From positions 481,897,900-481,957,899 of the forward strand of contig NC_081406.1 of the NCBI RefSeq assembly GCF_030272615.1: 60,000 nt of DNA. Direction: 5' to 3'. The stretch's first letter is position 1, and the number at the start of each line of letters is the position of its first letter. The translations under genes were made by a program, and so were the position numbers. Under the pieces are notes generated by a model. It was not told the origin of the DNA. It did not search any database and saw only the letters and a list, made by a program, of their open reading frames with translations. Shown one piece after another: positions 38,233 through 48,927 of the stretch. Source of the DNA: Cryptomeria japonica. Its lineage: Eukaryota; Streptophyta; Pinopsida; Cupressales; Cupressaceae.

Positions 38233-40094
38233 ATGATTATATTTTGGGGAATGAATTCCAAAGACAAATTTTGGGGGCAGATTAAATGCCAGTTAATGAG
38301 TGCTTTTTGGCATCATTTCCATGATCATATGCGTGAGGAAGATTATAATCATAATTGCTAGGTTTGTGCGGCCATTAACATAAGTTTCAAAACAACAAAA
38401 GAGTCTTTGTTCAGTAACTCCAGAATTTACAACATTTGGGGTTTCATTTGCGGACTGTGAATTATAGCTACTAGTACTTCTACCTGGAGCTCAAAATGAA
38501 TGGTAATTTAAACAGGAATGAGCCCCCAAGATGCAAAAATTGGAAGAGTGAATGAAAAGTCTGGAGAAGACTTCACATATATGGCTTTATTGACTATATG
38601 GAAAAGCTTCACGGAAGCAGAAATTCTGTTTCTCACAGTTTTGCCAGAGGCTAGAGTAACAACAGAGTTACTCTGTTCGGGGAGATATGGAAAATTGATG
38701 AGAACCTAGTCTCAGAGGTCACAAGTTTGTAGATGGAGGGCACCAAATTTTACAGAGATCAAAAGTATGCAGCTGAAGCGTTCAAAATCTTCTCAAAATC
38801 GGAGGTTGAGAAGGGCAAGCTTGTGAAGAAAGACAACATTTCCTATTACATTCCCCAGCAGGTAAAGCCCTTTTGGCAAAAAGTTTTAAGGGTTTTAATG
38901 GAGTATTTAACTGTTGACAGTAGATTTACAAAAATCTATAACTATCACTTTGCTATTTTGAATCACTTTTGTCATGGGACCAAAATATCCTTACCTTTTT
39001 ATTTAGCGTCCTCTCTGAATGAGAGTCTTGTTGACCACGCTAAAAAGCCTAACTCCTACCCTATAGCCCATCGGGGGCTTATATTGCTCATTTATGAACA
39101 TCTAAAGGACAAGGCTAGGGCAACCAAAGATGACCCTCTGATCATGAATGCACATATCTCTAAGAGTGGCCAAGATTTGGATTCGGATGAGGAACAACCT
39201 TACACATCTACCCACAAAAAAAGGAAAGCTGACATAGATAATGTGGATATGGAGGTGCACTGTGATGTGGAGGAGGAAAAGGGTAAGGATTTTGAAACTA
39301 ATATGGAGTATGAAAAGGATGAGAACATTGGTGAAGAGGATGAAGGGGGTAACTCTGAAAACCCTCACTCTAACCCTATGGGCTCGGACAGCAGGAATGT
39401 TGCTCTGAATTCTAAGGAGGATGACAATTCTAACTCTATGGGCACTGAACAAGGTAGGGATTCTATGAACACCATCTTGAATACCACCCATAACTATGCT
39501 CTGGAGTCCTTCAACTTCCAGAAATGGGTTGTTGACAACATTACCAGCATGCAAAGTAAACAGAGGGAGTTGGAAAACAAGATTAATAAGTTGATTAAGG
39601 ACTATGGGAAAAAGAATGATGAGATAGAAACCAATGAAGCTGAAGAGGAAATTGAGATGGAGGATTGGCTAGAAAAAGATTTGATCAAAGTGGATTTGAA
39701 ACACCTGGAGGATGTTATAAGAACCTTGAAAGAATAGGCTGAAGAGGATAAAGACAACATCAACTCCAGGGTTGACCGTACAGAGAAGGCTCTAAAAAAC
39801 TTCATGAACCATAGTCTCCAGGTCCTCAAAGTCTCATCACAGAACATGAATGCTTTGGTGGATCATCTAGAAAGGAAAAATTAGGAAAATAATATGGTTG
39901 TCATTGATGATATTCCAACTTCCAGCACCACCCACCAGACTCCCAGGCACAGAACAAGGCAGAACACTACTGGGATGGAGATCAATACGAAAGATAGCCA
40001 ACTGAGAGAGGAAAACAATGACCTGAGGGAAGTGGCCAAGGCGATGATGCTCTTGGTTCAAAATGCTGAGGAATCTATTAAATTTTTCAAGTAA
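38233..40094 (+). pseudogene. LINE-B ORF3: unrecognised protein downstream of RNase H
   Basis: The ORF starts at MIIFWGM, four bases after the ORF2 stop, like LINE-A ORF3, and ends at the TAA near 40092-40094. The N-terminal third has frame damage. From 38733 a long open part of 334 codons runs to a TAG at 39735-39737 that is also a TAG in LINE-A. Conserved blocks: FGEIWKIDENLVSEVTSL, KFYRDQKYAAEAFK, FWQKVLRVLMEYLTVDS, NYHFAILNHF, SLPFYLASSLNESLVDH and GLILLIYEHLKDKARATKD. After these come an acidic linker and a coiled-coil-like end. Substitutions against LINE-A are often conservative in the blocks while the linker diverges, consistent with past selection on protein. Function unknown. Confidence 0.8.
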
Positions 40095-40265
40095 CTTGTA
40101 ATGCTGGGTTTGGAGCCAATTTCTTGTTGGCTTCTTGTTGTCTTTTTCTTAGCTACTGGTTTTTGTGCTGGTGTTTGCAGCTGTTTTGTTTCATCTCTTT
40201 AATGCTTATCTTTCAAATTGTAATAGGTTTTCAGGTCCCCTAAAACCTATTTTTTCTTAATCAAA

Positions 40266-42359
40266 AACATATATTTTCGACATAGAGGCAATGAAAATAG
40301 GATAAAAATTAAATGGAAAACAAGTTCACCATAAGATTACATCAACTATCTTTAAGCATTTTGCACAGTAAACAACAATGAGAAGGTAAAAAAAATTGAA
40401 TTTTATTGATAAAAAAGGAGCTTTTCAATTGTTATACATGCTTGAAAATTAAGTCTTTAGTTATTACAATAAAATAAAAGAACTAGTTTTAGAGTACAAT
40501 CTTGGTTTTGAATAGTGAAATTTAATGGAAAAAGAAGCATAAAGCTAAGTTTTATAATGCATAAAAACTTGCTATAGTAAATGAACATGTACTTAAGAAA
40601 TAAAGACATGAAAAGACATGTGCTATATGAAATTTTCTTGGTCAAACTTCCTAGGTATCCAACTGAGCTGTCCTTATTTTTGAGTCTCCAAAAGTACTTG
40701 TAAGTGGTGGGAAAATGCACAAAAATATCTCACTTTGACCTTTTTACAGATAAGGCTCCTCCTTCGGCTCCTTGACACTCTCAAATTGTTCTAATTGAGC
40801 CAAAACTACCACCTATATCACCTCAACTTCTTGCAAAAATCACCAAACTTCCCTAGATACTTTCCACTTGTTGTACAACTAATTTTACTCTTTCGGTTGC
40901 TAAAACCTTCTCTCATGATTATATGGCATATGATTTAAAGGATTTTAAGGTTGAAAAACTCCTTGGGTCAGATAGAAAGTTATTATGCCATTTAAGGCCT
41001 TCCAAACTACTTCAAAACTTGTTAAAATATCTTGAAATTTTCCTTTGAATGACTTCATACCCATGGGAAATATTTTTAGATGTAAAAAGGAAATTTAAGA
41101 GACATAAACAACTTTTACTTACAATGAATTGAAGATCTTTAACTCTCTTTGTTGTAGCCATGTCCTTTTTTCATTGCACTTTTTATTTTTCAACTTTACC
41201 CCTTGCATCATATTCATTTCCTTATAACAAACCATATCACCTTCTTTAAAGCCTCTAATTTTCTATTATACCCTTGTATTTAGTCATAATATATCATCTA
41301 AATGATTGTTTGTTTGGATTTTTTAGTATGATGAGTTTACTTTTTCATTGTCCTATGACTACAATCATATCCTATGATAATTTTTTCTTCATTCTTTCTA
41401 ACCTTTGTCTTAACTTGACAACAAGCATACATAAAGAGGAAACTATCATTATGATGATTTGAAAGAGCTATCATATGCATTCATGTATGTTATACAATGA
41501 TTTATTTTATCATTATTCTTTGTAGGATTGTTACTGAGCTTTTTAACTCTTTGTGACAATAGTCCTCCTATTGCCATAGCTTGCACTGAATTATCATTCT
41601 TCATTTAATGTTGCCCTCATCTTGGAAGAGTGCATCATGAAATACCTATTCAATGTTTTTACCTTTATAACAACATGGAGTAAATCTTTTGTTGGGTGTC
41701 ATAACCTTAGCATCATTAATAGTCTTCTTTCTTACGAAGATTAATCATTCTCCTAACTAGCATGCTATAGATTACAATATCCACATCATTACCCCACTAG
41801 AGTACCAATATTTTTTATAGCCTCTATCATTGTCATGAAATTTCATTAAATTATTCATTTCATAAAGTTATTGAATAACTTTGAGTATTCTTCTTTTTCT
41901 TGAATTGATAAAACTATTTCTATCTCATTGTCCCTTTGTAGTGAGACCATCATTGTGCTATATGACTAGAATATTATTTATACACCTTTCTGGTCATTAT
42001 CTCCATTTTCTTCATACTCCATATGAGATTGTTGTGAAATTATTCCTTTTGTTGTTTCATTTGTGAACAACTTTAGAGCATTGTTTTCTCTATGCATTGG
42101 CTTTGCTTTTCACTATCTAGTTTTTTGTCCTCTTGAACCTAAGAGTCTTCATCATCATTGCCCCTTGAATGTGAAACTTAATAGACTATTTTTCTACGTT
42201 TGATTGGAGTTTGGTATCCAAACTAACTTCTTGATATAGTTCTAATGGTCCTAGAAAGCTCTTCCATGAGATTTTGTTGTTGAAGCTATTTTTCTCTGAA
42301 TTTGAGACACCTATATGACAATACCCATTCCTTAAGTTTTGGTGGGAAATTATCCCTAT
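40266..42359 (-). other. Channel-locus flank, copy 1, right part
   Basis: 40266-40985 matches 51705-52375 of channel copy 2. Copy 2 is cut there by a gypsy LTR, so 40985-42340 has no partner in the window. No exon was recognised on either strand. A minus-strand ATG followed by a GTAAGT donor-like site (41161 to 41119) and a Lys/Glu/Asp-rich frame around 42000-42180 were considered and not accepted. Confidence 0.55.
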
Positions 42360-42670
42360 GAAAAAAGTTTGATGATGCACATATTATTTTATAAATTACA
42401 TGGTTCTACTTGTTCCCTCTTCAATGAGATTGGTCATATCACCAATCAAGTAAGTAATGAGGTTGATGATGAACAAGACATAAAATCAAATGAAGATCAT
42501 CTCCTAGACATCTACTGCAAGTATATCTCCATATCCAATAGTACTTAAGGCTATTGTTCACCAATATATACAAGAAATGTAATAAATTGAAAAGATTTGT
42601 TTGGATTTTGGTCTAGATATCAGTCTGCTAACAAGTAATACAAACATCCTTTTCTATGAAACCTCCTCCT
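42360..42670 (-). pseudogene. Shaker-type K+ channel pore/S6 exon, pseudogene copy 2
   Basis: A second copy of the exon at 13746-14100. Minus-strand reading gives GCLYYLLAD (end of S5, about 42660-42630), a turret, YYISCIYW, the filter STIGYGD (GYGD at 42536-42525), then YLIGDMTNLIEEGTSRTM. The same TGA follows YW as in copy 1 (42558-42560). A further TAG lies in the S6 entry (42504-42506) and more stops follow RTM. The splice-donor-like GTATGT of copy 1 is lost. The turret here keeps a better GCLYYLLAD than copy 1. The shared TGA suggests the gene was already dead, or at least carried this stop, before the two copies separated. Confidence 0.85.
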
Positions 42671-43128
42671 AGTTTTCATCAAAAATCCTAATAATTGTGT
42701 GGCAGGGTAGGCTTGATCATTTTTTTCTTAACTCTCATATTTCTTTGTTGGATTAATTTTGCAATAAGAATACATAAACTCGATTAGGGTTAGCAATACA
42801 TTAATCATGCCAACTCATTTTTCTTTAACACTTAGATACACATCTGAGAAAAGGAGTTTCCCTTGTGACTCATCTTGGCTCTCATAGAAGGTTTGTAAGG
42901 CAAGAATGATTACACACAACACTATCCATTCAATGGTCATGACCGACCAATGTTTTAATAGAGTACAAGAAGGAAATGGAATAGAAAACCTGCATAAGAT
43001 AATTCCACCTTGACATTGTTGTTGTAACCTTAGAAAACATGTAGTGACAAGCTATCATATCCATCTCAAACCCCTATACTTGCTTGCAACATCCCATATT
43101 TTTTCTCCTCAGTCTTAGAACATGCCCT
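42671..43128 (-). repeat. Channel-locus flank, copy 2, up to the NA1 insertion
   Basis: Matches 14101-14520 of copy 1. It ends in GCCCT (43124-43128), the left target duplication of NA1. Confidence 0.7.
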
Positions 43129-43976
43129 TGTTAGATGCAATGACAGTCCCAAAGACACTGAGAGGGGGGGCGAATCAGTATCTAACTGGTTAATGGAATA
43201 TTTGAACTTATTTATAACTTTGCAACCCAAATTAATGTATCGGTAAACAAGTAATAATGCAACAAAGAGAAATAATAGAGACAACATAAATGCACACCAT
43301 AAGACAAGATATTTTGGTGAGGAAACCCGATAAAAGAAAAACCTTGGTGGAATTTGTGACCCACAATATTTACTCACTAGCCAATATGAATAAATATTAC
43401 TTACAATAGGGGCCTGCACATGCAGGAAGGCCAACAACCTAGAGCTCACTGCTCAATGGAAGATTCTCACTAACTACAAAATGGATAATTAAATCCAAGA
43501 CAATGTATTGCTCAAAATAGCATCTGCAATACTTGATTCAGTACCGGTTTAAGCTCTATCAAAAACCTTAACCAAAAATTTTCCAGTGAATGATATTCAC
43601 TCACATAACCTATTTGGCTTATTACAAAATCTTTTCCCTATCTTCTACATAATACCATATATAATTGCCTCTCTATGCTATCTCAAAAATGACCTATAAG
43701 ATCTCATACATATATGAGTCTTTACAATACATCATGTTGGATTACAAATAATTAATTACATTACAATATAATTCACATAAACTCATCTTATGTCAGCCTG
43801 GATGTCGGTATGCTTCGTTGCCGGTGTAAACTAGATGTCGATGAATGACCCTTGTTGTGCCTGCCGGTACCGGTGAATGATGTCTACGTTGCCGATGAAA
43901 TTGTAGAATCCTATTACCGGTTGGTTGCTATCAATGACAACATCAACCATTCTCATGTGAGTGTAGAATTCCAAAA
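43129..43976 (-). repeat. 3' LTR of NA1
   Basis: About 848 bp. On the plus strand it starts TGTTAGATGC and ends GAATTCCAAAA, where the terminal CA has mutated. It aligns along its length with 48928-49784 and with the solo LTR at 58604-59418 (opposite strand). Confidence 0.88.
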
Positions 43977-43990
43977 ATCTCCCCCTTTGG
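43977..43990 (-). other. Polypurine tract of NA1
   Basis: The minus strand reads CCAAAGGGGGAGAT directly before the 3' LTR, nearly the same as the tract of Copia-A. Confidence 0.75.
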
Positions 43991-44193
43991 CATTGATGGA
44001 AACACTCATGAGAAAAATCCAAAAACTGTTGTAAAAAAAAATGAAGTCCAAAACTGATCCCCCAAAAAGAGTGTGCTCCCCCTGAGCAAGTGATTTCTTC
44101 TGTGTATTTTCTTCCATACATTTTTCTCCATAATACTCCCCCTTTGACACCAATGACAAAGGATGTCAAAAAGAATCAAAGAATACAAAAAAT

Positions 44194-47100
44194 CTACCTC
44201 ATAGCTTGTAACTGGTTGTTTACAATTTGAAAGATATCTGTCAATATTAGATTCAAGCTTTGCATGAATTTATTACTGTCAGAGATAATGGTTTTTGTCT
44301 GCTGGATCATGTCGGTTAGATAATGCATCTGTTGCTCTGGTGATTGTTCTCCTTGAACTAATGCTTTAGATAGCTCAACCCATTGAGTTATAAGACTGTC
44401 CAATTTTGGACCAAGTTTGTTTTTCAGCTCTCAAGCCTTCATCTTTATCCTTTCTTTTTCCTGCTCCAATTTCTCTATCTTCTCCTAAAAAACTGCCATC
44501 TTTTGACAAGAACTGTGGTAAGTTCCGAAGAACCTATCATATTATCTTCTATGTTATCTATCTCCTTTTGTGTTTCCTTAATCTTCTCATCAATGTCTTT
44601 AGTCAGGTGGTAAGGCTTGCAAGCTTCCTTATACAATTCTTTGTATTCCAAAATTGTGGAATTAAGTACCGGTAATAAGGAATCAATATGCTTAGTATAG
44701 TCCTTGATAGTCTTCTCAAAGAGTTCACATTTTTCTTTATTTACCCTTTCCTTAATTATTTCTTCATTGATCTTATCTATAGTTAGAACATTTGAAGCAA
44801 TAAATTTGGACAATGCATCCAATTTACTCAAAGAACCATCAATATGAACTAACTTACATGTCGGTGCAATCATTTTCAAAATAGGAAATGTATAATCAAT
44901 GGCCTTGTATGCTAAGGCATTGCACTCTGTGATCCTCTTAATTGAATCCAAAAGAAAATTTGTTACATTTGTAGGTCTAAAATCTATAGTGGATGTGCTC
45001 AGTTCTGCAATAACTTTCTTTTCCACAAATACTTGACCAATTACCTTAACAATTTCTTCCTTGTTACCATCATTTGTTTCCTCTTTATTTACAGTTGTTG
45101 TCGGTTTCTCACTTTGTGTTATTACCTCTACTTCTACTATTTTCTCAATGTGTGTATGAGCCTCTGCATCTACTAGTTTCTCAGTGTCAGGCTTCTTACC
45201 TTCCATCGGTATTTCAATGTTCTGAGAGTCAACAGTGTTAACTGGTGACTCAGAGATCTAAATGTTTGTAGCATCAAATGTCTTAACCTTTGCAGTCTCT
45301 TTATCCATAACATATTAACATCCTATGTATCTACATTCATAGTAAAGATAATTTTAGAAAATGGATTAATATCATCATGTGTTATTTCTTCAGCCTCCTT
45401 ATTTGGTTGACTATCTATATGTACCGGTGTTCTTGAATTTATTGGTGGGGTGTCTTGTGCCAGTGGAGAAAGGTTATCTATGACCTTTATAATAGGTACA
45501 CTACCAATTTTTCTTTTACCTCTGTCCTTTTGATATACCTTTGCAAAATATTTATCCATTTTTTGTCTCCCCCTTCCCTCTTTCTTTTCTTTTTCTACAA
45601 AAAATATGTCCCATTTGTCTGCAGTTTCATCAGTTATCTCTTTCACTCTTCTTGCCATTAGGATGACCTACCTGTGACCACTCATAAAAAATGACCGATT
45701 GGCTTCAACAATTAGTTCATCAATCTCCTCCATGGAATTCATAGGATTAACAACTAACAATGCTTCAATCTTTAACTTTTTATCTAGTTCCATAACTGAC
45801 ATTCTTTTAGCCTCTAATCTTATGTATTAGGCAGATCACCTACAACCTCAATCAAAACTTTCTTGTAGATGTCAAGATGCAAAATGATGCTCTCCTATAT
45901 TGTGTCCTTATCAAAATCCTTGAATGAATGATAAAGTTTATTTACATTGCAAATATTACCATCTTGAGTTATCTCATTTACCAGTTCCTCCGGTGTAAGG
46001 GTATCCAGTGCCTTAGGTTGTTTCTTCTTCGGAGTTAGCTTCTTCTTAGGCTCCCTTATAGCCTGGTGCTTCTTCCTTAATGTTCTTACTTTTTTAGGAG
46101 AAGGAGAAGGTACCGGTGAGGGTTTCCTCTTCCTTCTTTCAACTCTTTTGAACTCTGCTACCTTACCACTATCTGTATCAGAAGAAGTGACAACTGGTGA
46201 AACATGAGCTACCAGTTCCAATCCTTCTAGTTCACTAGCAGAAATACCACTCAAGTTCATCACATTTTCCTTAACTTCTTTAGCCATTTTGGATGCATCT
46301 CTGGTGAATTTTTCTCTTCATTTTCTCTTCTTTTGCATCGAAACAACACTCTCAATAGTCTCAGCACTGCCAAAAATTTCTTCAGAGGGTTCCCTAGGTG
46401 CATCAAGAAGTGTCTTAGCATAAGCCTCAAGAATATTCAGATCAAATTCATATCCCATCTCTGTTATCCAAATAGTTCTAGGAGTAACAACTTCCATCCA
46501 TGTTTCATCTCTTTTGATTACAAAACAAATTTGCTTACCATACTTATCCACAATGTTCCACGGTATCCTTCCTCTATCCTTCATTTTGGTTTGGAAGTTT
46601 TCGAAATAAGCTTTTACCATGTCATCACTGTTAGCACCAATGTCGGTAATAGCTTCTATGATCTGTCTACCTAACAGGATGTCATATGCAAAGTTCTTGT
46701 GACCAATGCCAAGTATATCCTTTGTGAAGTAAAGCATTAAACACACAAGTAGATTCCCAAAACAGAATGTCTCCTTCTTGTCACCCTTAATCTTCTTCAA
46801 GTTATCTAGCAATTCATCCTTAAGCCACTCACAGATGTCAATTTTAGAATTTTTCTTAACCATCTCATATGCACTATGGATACACAAACTAGAAATATAA
46901 TTTAACCTATTTGCATGTATAACTCTGTATCCAAATACCATGCTCACATATTTCACATTTGCATCAGTGATATCATTAACCCTAAGAGATCTATAGTCAA
47001 ATGCAGCTCCAGTTAGGTCCATAACACCCTTGTTTGGTATCTTCTTCTTTTTGTTGGGTCTAGTACCGGTTGAAGGTAAACCAGTAACTGCCTTAATTGC

Positions 47101-47508
47101 TTCCTTAGTAATTTTAAAAACAGAGTCAAGACACATAAACTCCCCATGAACATTGCTTAGTACAAGACAAACTATCTTATCCGGAAATTCAGGAATGTTC
47201 AAAATTTCAACAAATCCTAACTCATTAACAATCTTATGATCTGGCTTGACTAAACCTTGTTCATCTATTATAACATCTATGTACATGCTTTTCAAGTCAT
47301 CAGACCCTAAATTCTCTATGTTGCAGTGAATATAAATCCTTGGGTCTTTGGTAAAAGCAACTCCCTTTAGAATCTTAGAAAAGGCTCTAATGGAATCATC
47401 TTGCTTAGCAATCTCAGGGATGATTTTAAACATGGGTCTAGGGCACTTAATGTTTTCTACCACAGTAGGGTTTGCAATAAACTCAGGTGCAGAAGATGAA
47501 GATGCCAT
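44194..47508 (-). pseudogene. NA1 large ORF: unrecognised ~1,100-codon protein
   Basis: The frame starts at ATG 47508 (MASSSSAPEF). About 396 residues form a folded-looking N-terminal domain with ILNIPEFPDKIVCLVLSNVHGEF, KITKEAIKAVTGLPSTG, SSLCIHSAYEMVKKN and ETFCFGNLLVCLMLYF. A TGA at 46320-46318 interrupts, and the same frame continues into a basic Lys/Pro/Ser-rich linker (46287-45895). After a TAG and a frameshift it goes on as MARRVKEITDETADKW (45658) and an acidic linker. The end is a helical part (45206-44475 and 44403-44194) rich in Glu, Lys and Ile. I recognise no catalytic motif. The N-terminal domain has faint similarity to LINE ORF3. It may bind nucleic acid or a host factor, but nothing proves a function. 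Confidence 0.7.
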
Positions 47509-47804
47509 TTCGAAAGATAAATACCTTTTGACTTGAAATCCTTGAATGCCTGAAAACACCTTGTTGCTTCGCCTTTAGAATTTCCTTTCTCTCTCTTTGC
47601 GCTCTTCGAATGCTTGGTGGATTGAAATGAGAGTTTTCTGGTGTTTTATAACCAAAACTTTCTTCAAAAACCGCATTAAATGCTTGCCAGTTAAGTGAAG
47701 TCTTAACATATCTATCGGTAAAGAAGAAATATAACTTCTCACCATCAATCAAGGGTAGAATGCATGATTTTCAGTTTTCTACCATACCCTTTAAGGATTA
47801 TTCC
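47509..47804 (-). other. NA1 spacer between its two ORFs
   Basis: An 89-codon frame (47752-47483, with FFFTDRYVKTSLNWQAFNAVF) overlaps the start of the large ORF. It may be an upstream extension of it after a frameshift, or untranslated spacer. I cannot decide. Confidence 0.4.
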
Positions 47805-48856
47805 TTAGTTAGATGAAAAATCTCCTACCGGTGGAGGGTTACTCTGTTCTACCAGTGCAAAGACAGATTCATCAACTCTCTGATCTCTCTTCTTAATCCA
47901 TTGTTTTAAAAATTCTTGCTTTATTTTGTTTACTTTTAACTTTCCTTTCTCATTAGATCCTTTATTGTTCACTGGTATAGTCTTGCTTCTACAAAATTTT
48001 GCAATATGCCCAATCTTGTTACATGCATAACAAGTTACATTATTCCTTTGAATAGCCTTTCCATATCCTTGACCAGTGTGTGTTCTGCATTGATTAGATA
48101 AATGTCCAAATCTCCCACAAACATAGCATTTCTCATTCATTCTACAATTTTCTGAGTTATGACCAACTTTATTGCATTTGGAACATTGACTGGTGGGTAA
48201 ATTTGTATTCTGATTATTTATAAATCTGCATTAGGTTGTCTTACTGGTTTACTGTGATCTTGATTATTTGCAGTCCCAAAACTTTCTCCATGCTCAAATC
48301 CAAGTCAAATTGTATCTCCATCAGGTTTCCGTCTTTTCAGCATGTCATCAAGCCTTTCTGAACTTTTCTTGAATTTATCTTTGTGTTCATTTATAGTGAT
48401 CAACTCATTTTCCAGAATGCCCATTTGTCTCCTAAGCTCCTCTTTATCATGTTGCATGTGAATCAGATCTGTCTTTAGCATATCATTCTCATGACAAAGT
48501 CTCAGATTTTCATTTTCTCCATCATTAAGTCTCCTAGTCAAGTCTTCTTCATTCTTCTTCTTGTCTTCAATATCCTTACATAGCCTCATGGTTAAATCTT
48601 GCATTTCATTCCTCATGTTAGTGTTCTCTTGCCTCAACTTCTTTGCAATATCTCTAAGAGTTTCCTTTTCATCATCATGTTTTTGCATTTTCTCATGAAG
48701 TTCCTTCCTCTTGTTTTGTGCTATAACCAGATTCTTCTCAAGTCCTTTAATGAATTCCTGGGCAGTCCTCAGATCATCTTCAAGTTTGATATTCTTCAGT
48801 TTTTCTACATCAAAATCTTTAAGAGCTCCTTCCAACTGTTATCTCAAACTCTCCAT
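47805..48856 (-). pseudogene. NA1 Gag-like protein: coiled coil plus three CCHC zinc knuckles
   Basis: The frame begins at ATG 48856 (MESLR, then TAA, then QLEGALKDFD), about 60 bases after the primer site. Up to 48305 it is almost entirely a charged heptad-like coiled coil (DDLRTAQEFIKGLEKNL, KETLRDIAKKLRQENTNM). After a frame change, three zinc knuckles follow in tandem, each CX2CX4HX4C: CSKCNKVGHNSENC (about 48187-48146), CYVCGRFGHLSNQC (about 48122-48081) and CYACNKIGHIAKFC (about 48035-47994). A Lys-rich tail ends at 47805. Knuckles are normal for a nucleocapsid, but the usual copia Gag capsid domain is missing and replaced by coiled coil. It probably binds and packages the element RNA. 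Confidence 0.78.
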
Positions 48857-48913
48857 CAGTGTCGGTTTCAAAATCTTCCTCAAGTTGTTAGGATTTTGCA
48901 AATAGAGGACCAG

Positions 48914-48925
48914 GCTCTGATACCA
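48914..48925 (-). other. Primer-binding site of NA1
   Basis: The minus strand reads TGGTATCAGAGC two bases after the 5' LTR, complementary to the 3' end of plant initiator tRNA-Met, the standard copia primer. Confidence 0.9.
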
Positions 48926-48927
48926 AT

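Larger units (their letters stand above)
32272..40265 (+). mobile_element. LINE-B: near full-length L1-type retrotransposon with three ORFs
   Basis: A 7,994-bp LINE with the same three-ORF layout as LINE-A, flanked by a 17-bp duplication beginning AACATATATTTTCG (32255-32271 and 40266-40282, one mismatch). The empty site is seen in channel copy 2 near 51700. The target duplication differs from that of LINE-A, so the two are independent insertions and not a segmental duplication. The 3' end again reads TTAATCAAA without a long poly(A). The 5' untranslated region is only about 70 bp. It is better preserved than LINE-A but still has stops and at least one frameshift. Confidence 0.93.

Noticed and set aside
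41119-41161. Minus-strand ATG with a short frame (MATTKRVKDLQFI) followed by a GTAAGT donor-like site, a possible first exon of the channel gene.
   Set aside because: The 14 codons resemble no channel N-terminus, and copy 2 does not extend this far for comparison.
42000-42180. Minus-strand stretch rich in Asp, Glu, Lys and Gln that reads like a decayed exon.
   Set aside because: Multiple stops and no match to channel domains that I know; it could be chance in AT-rich DNA.
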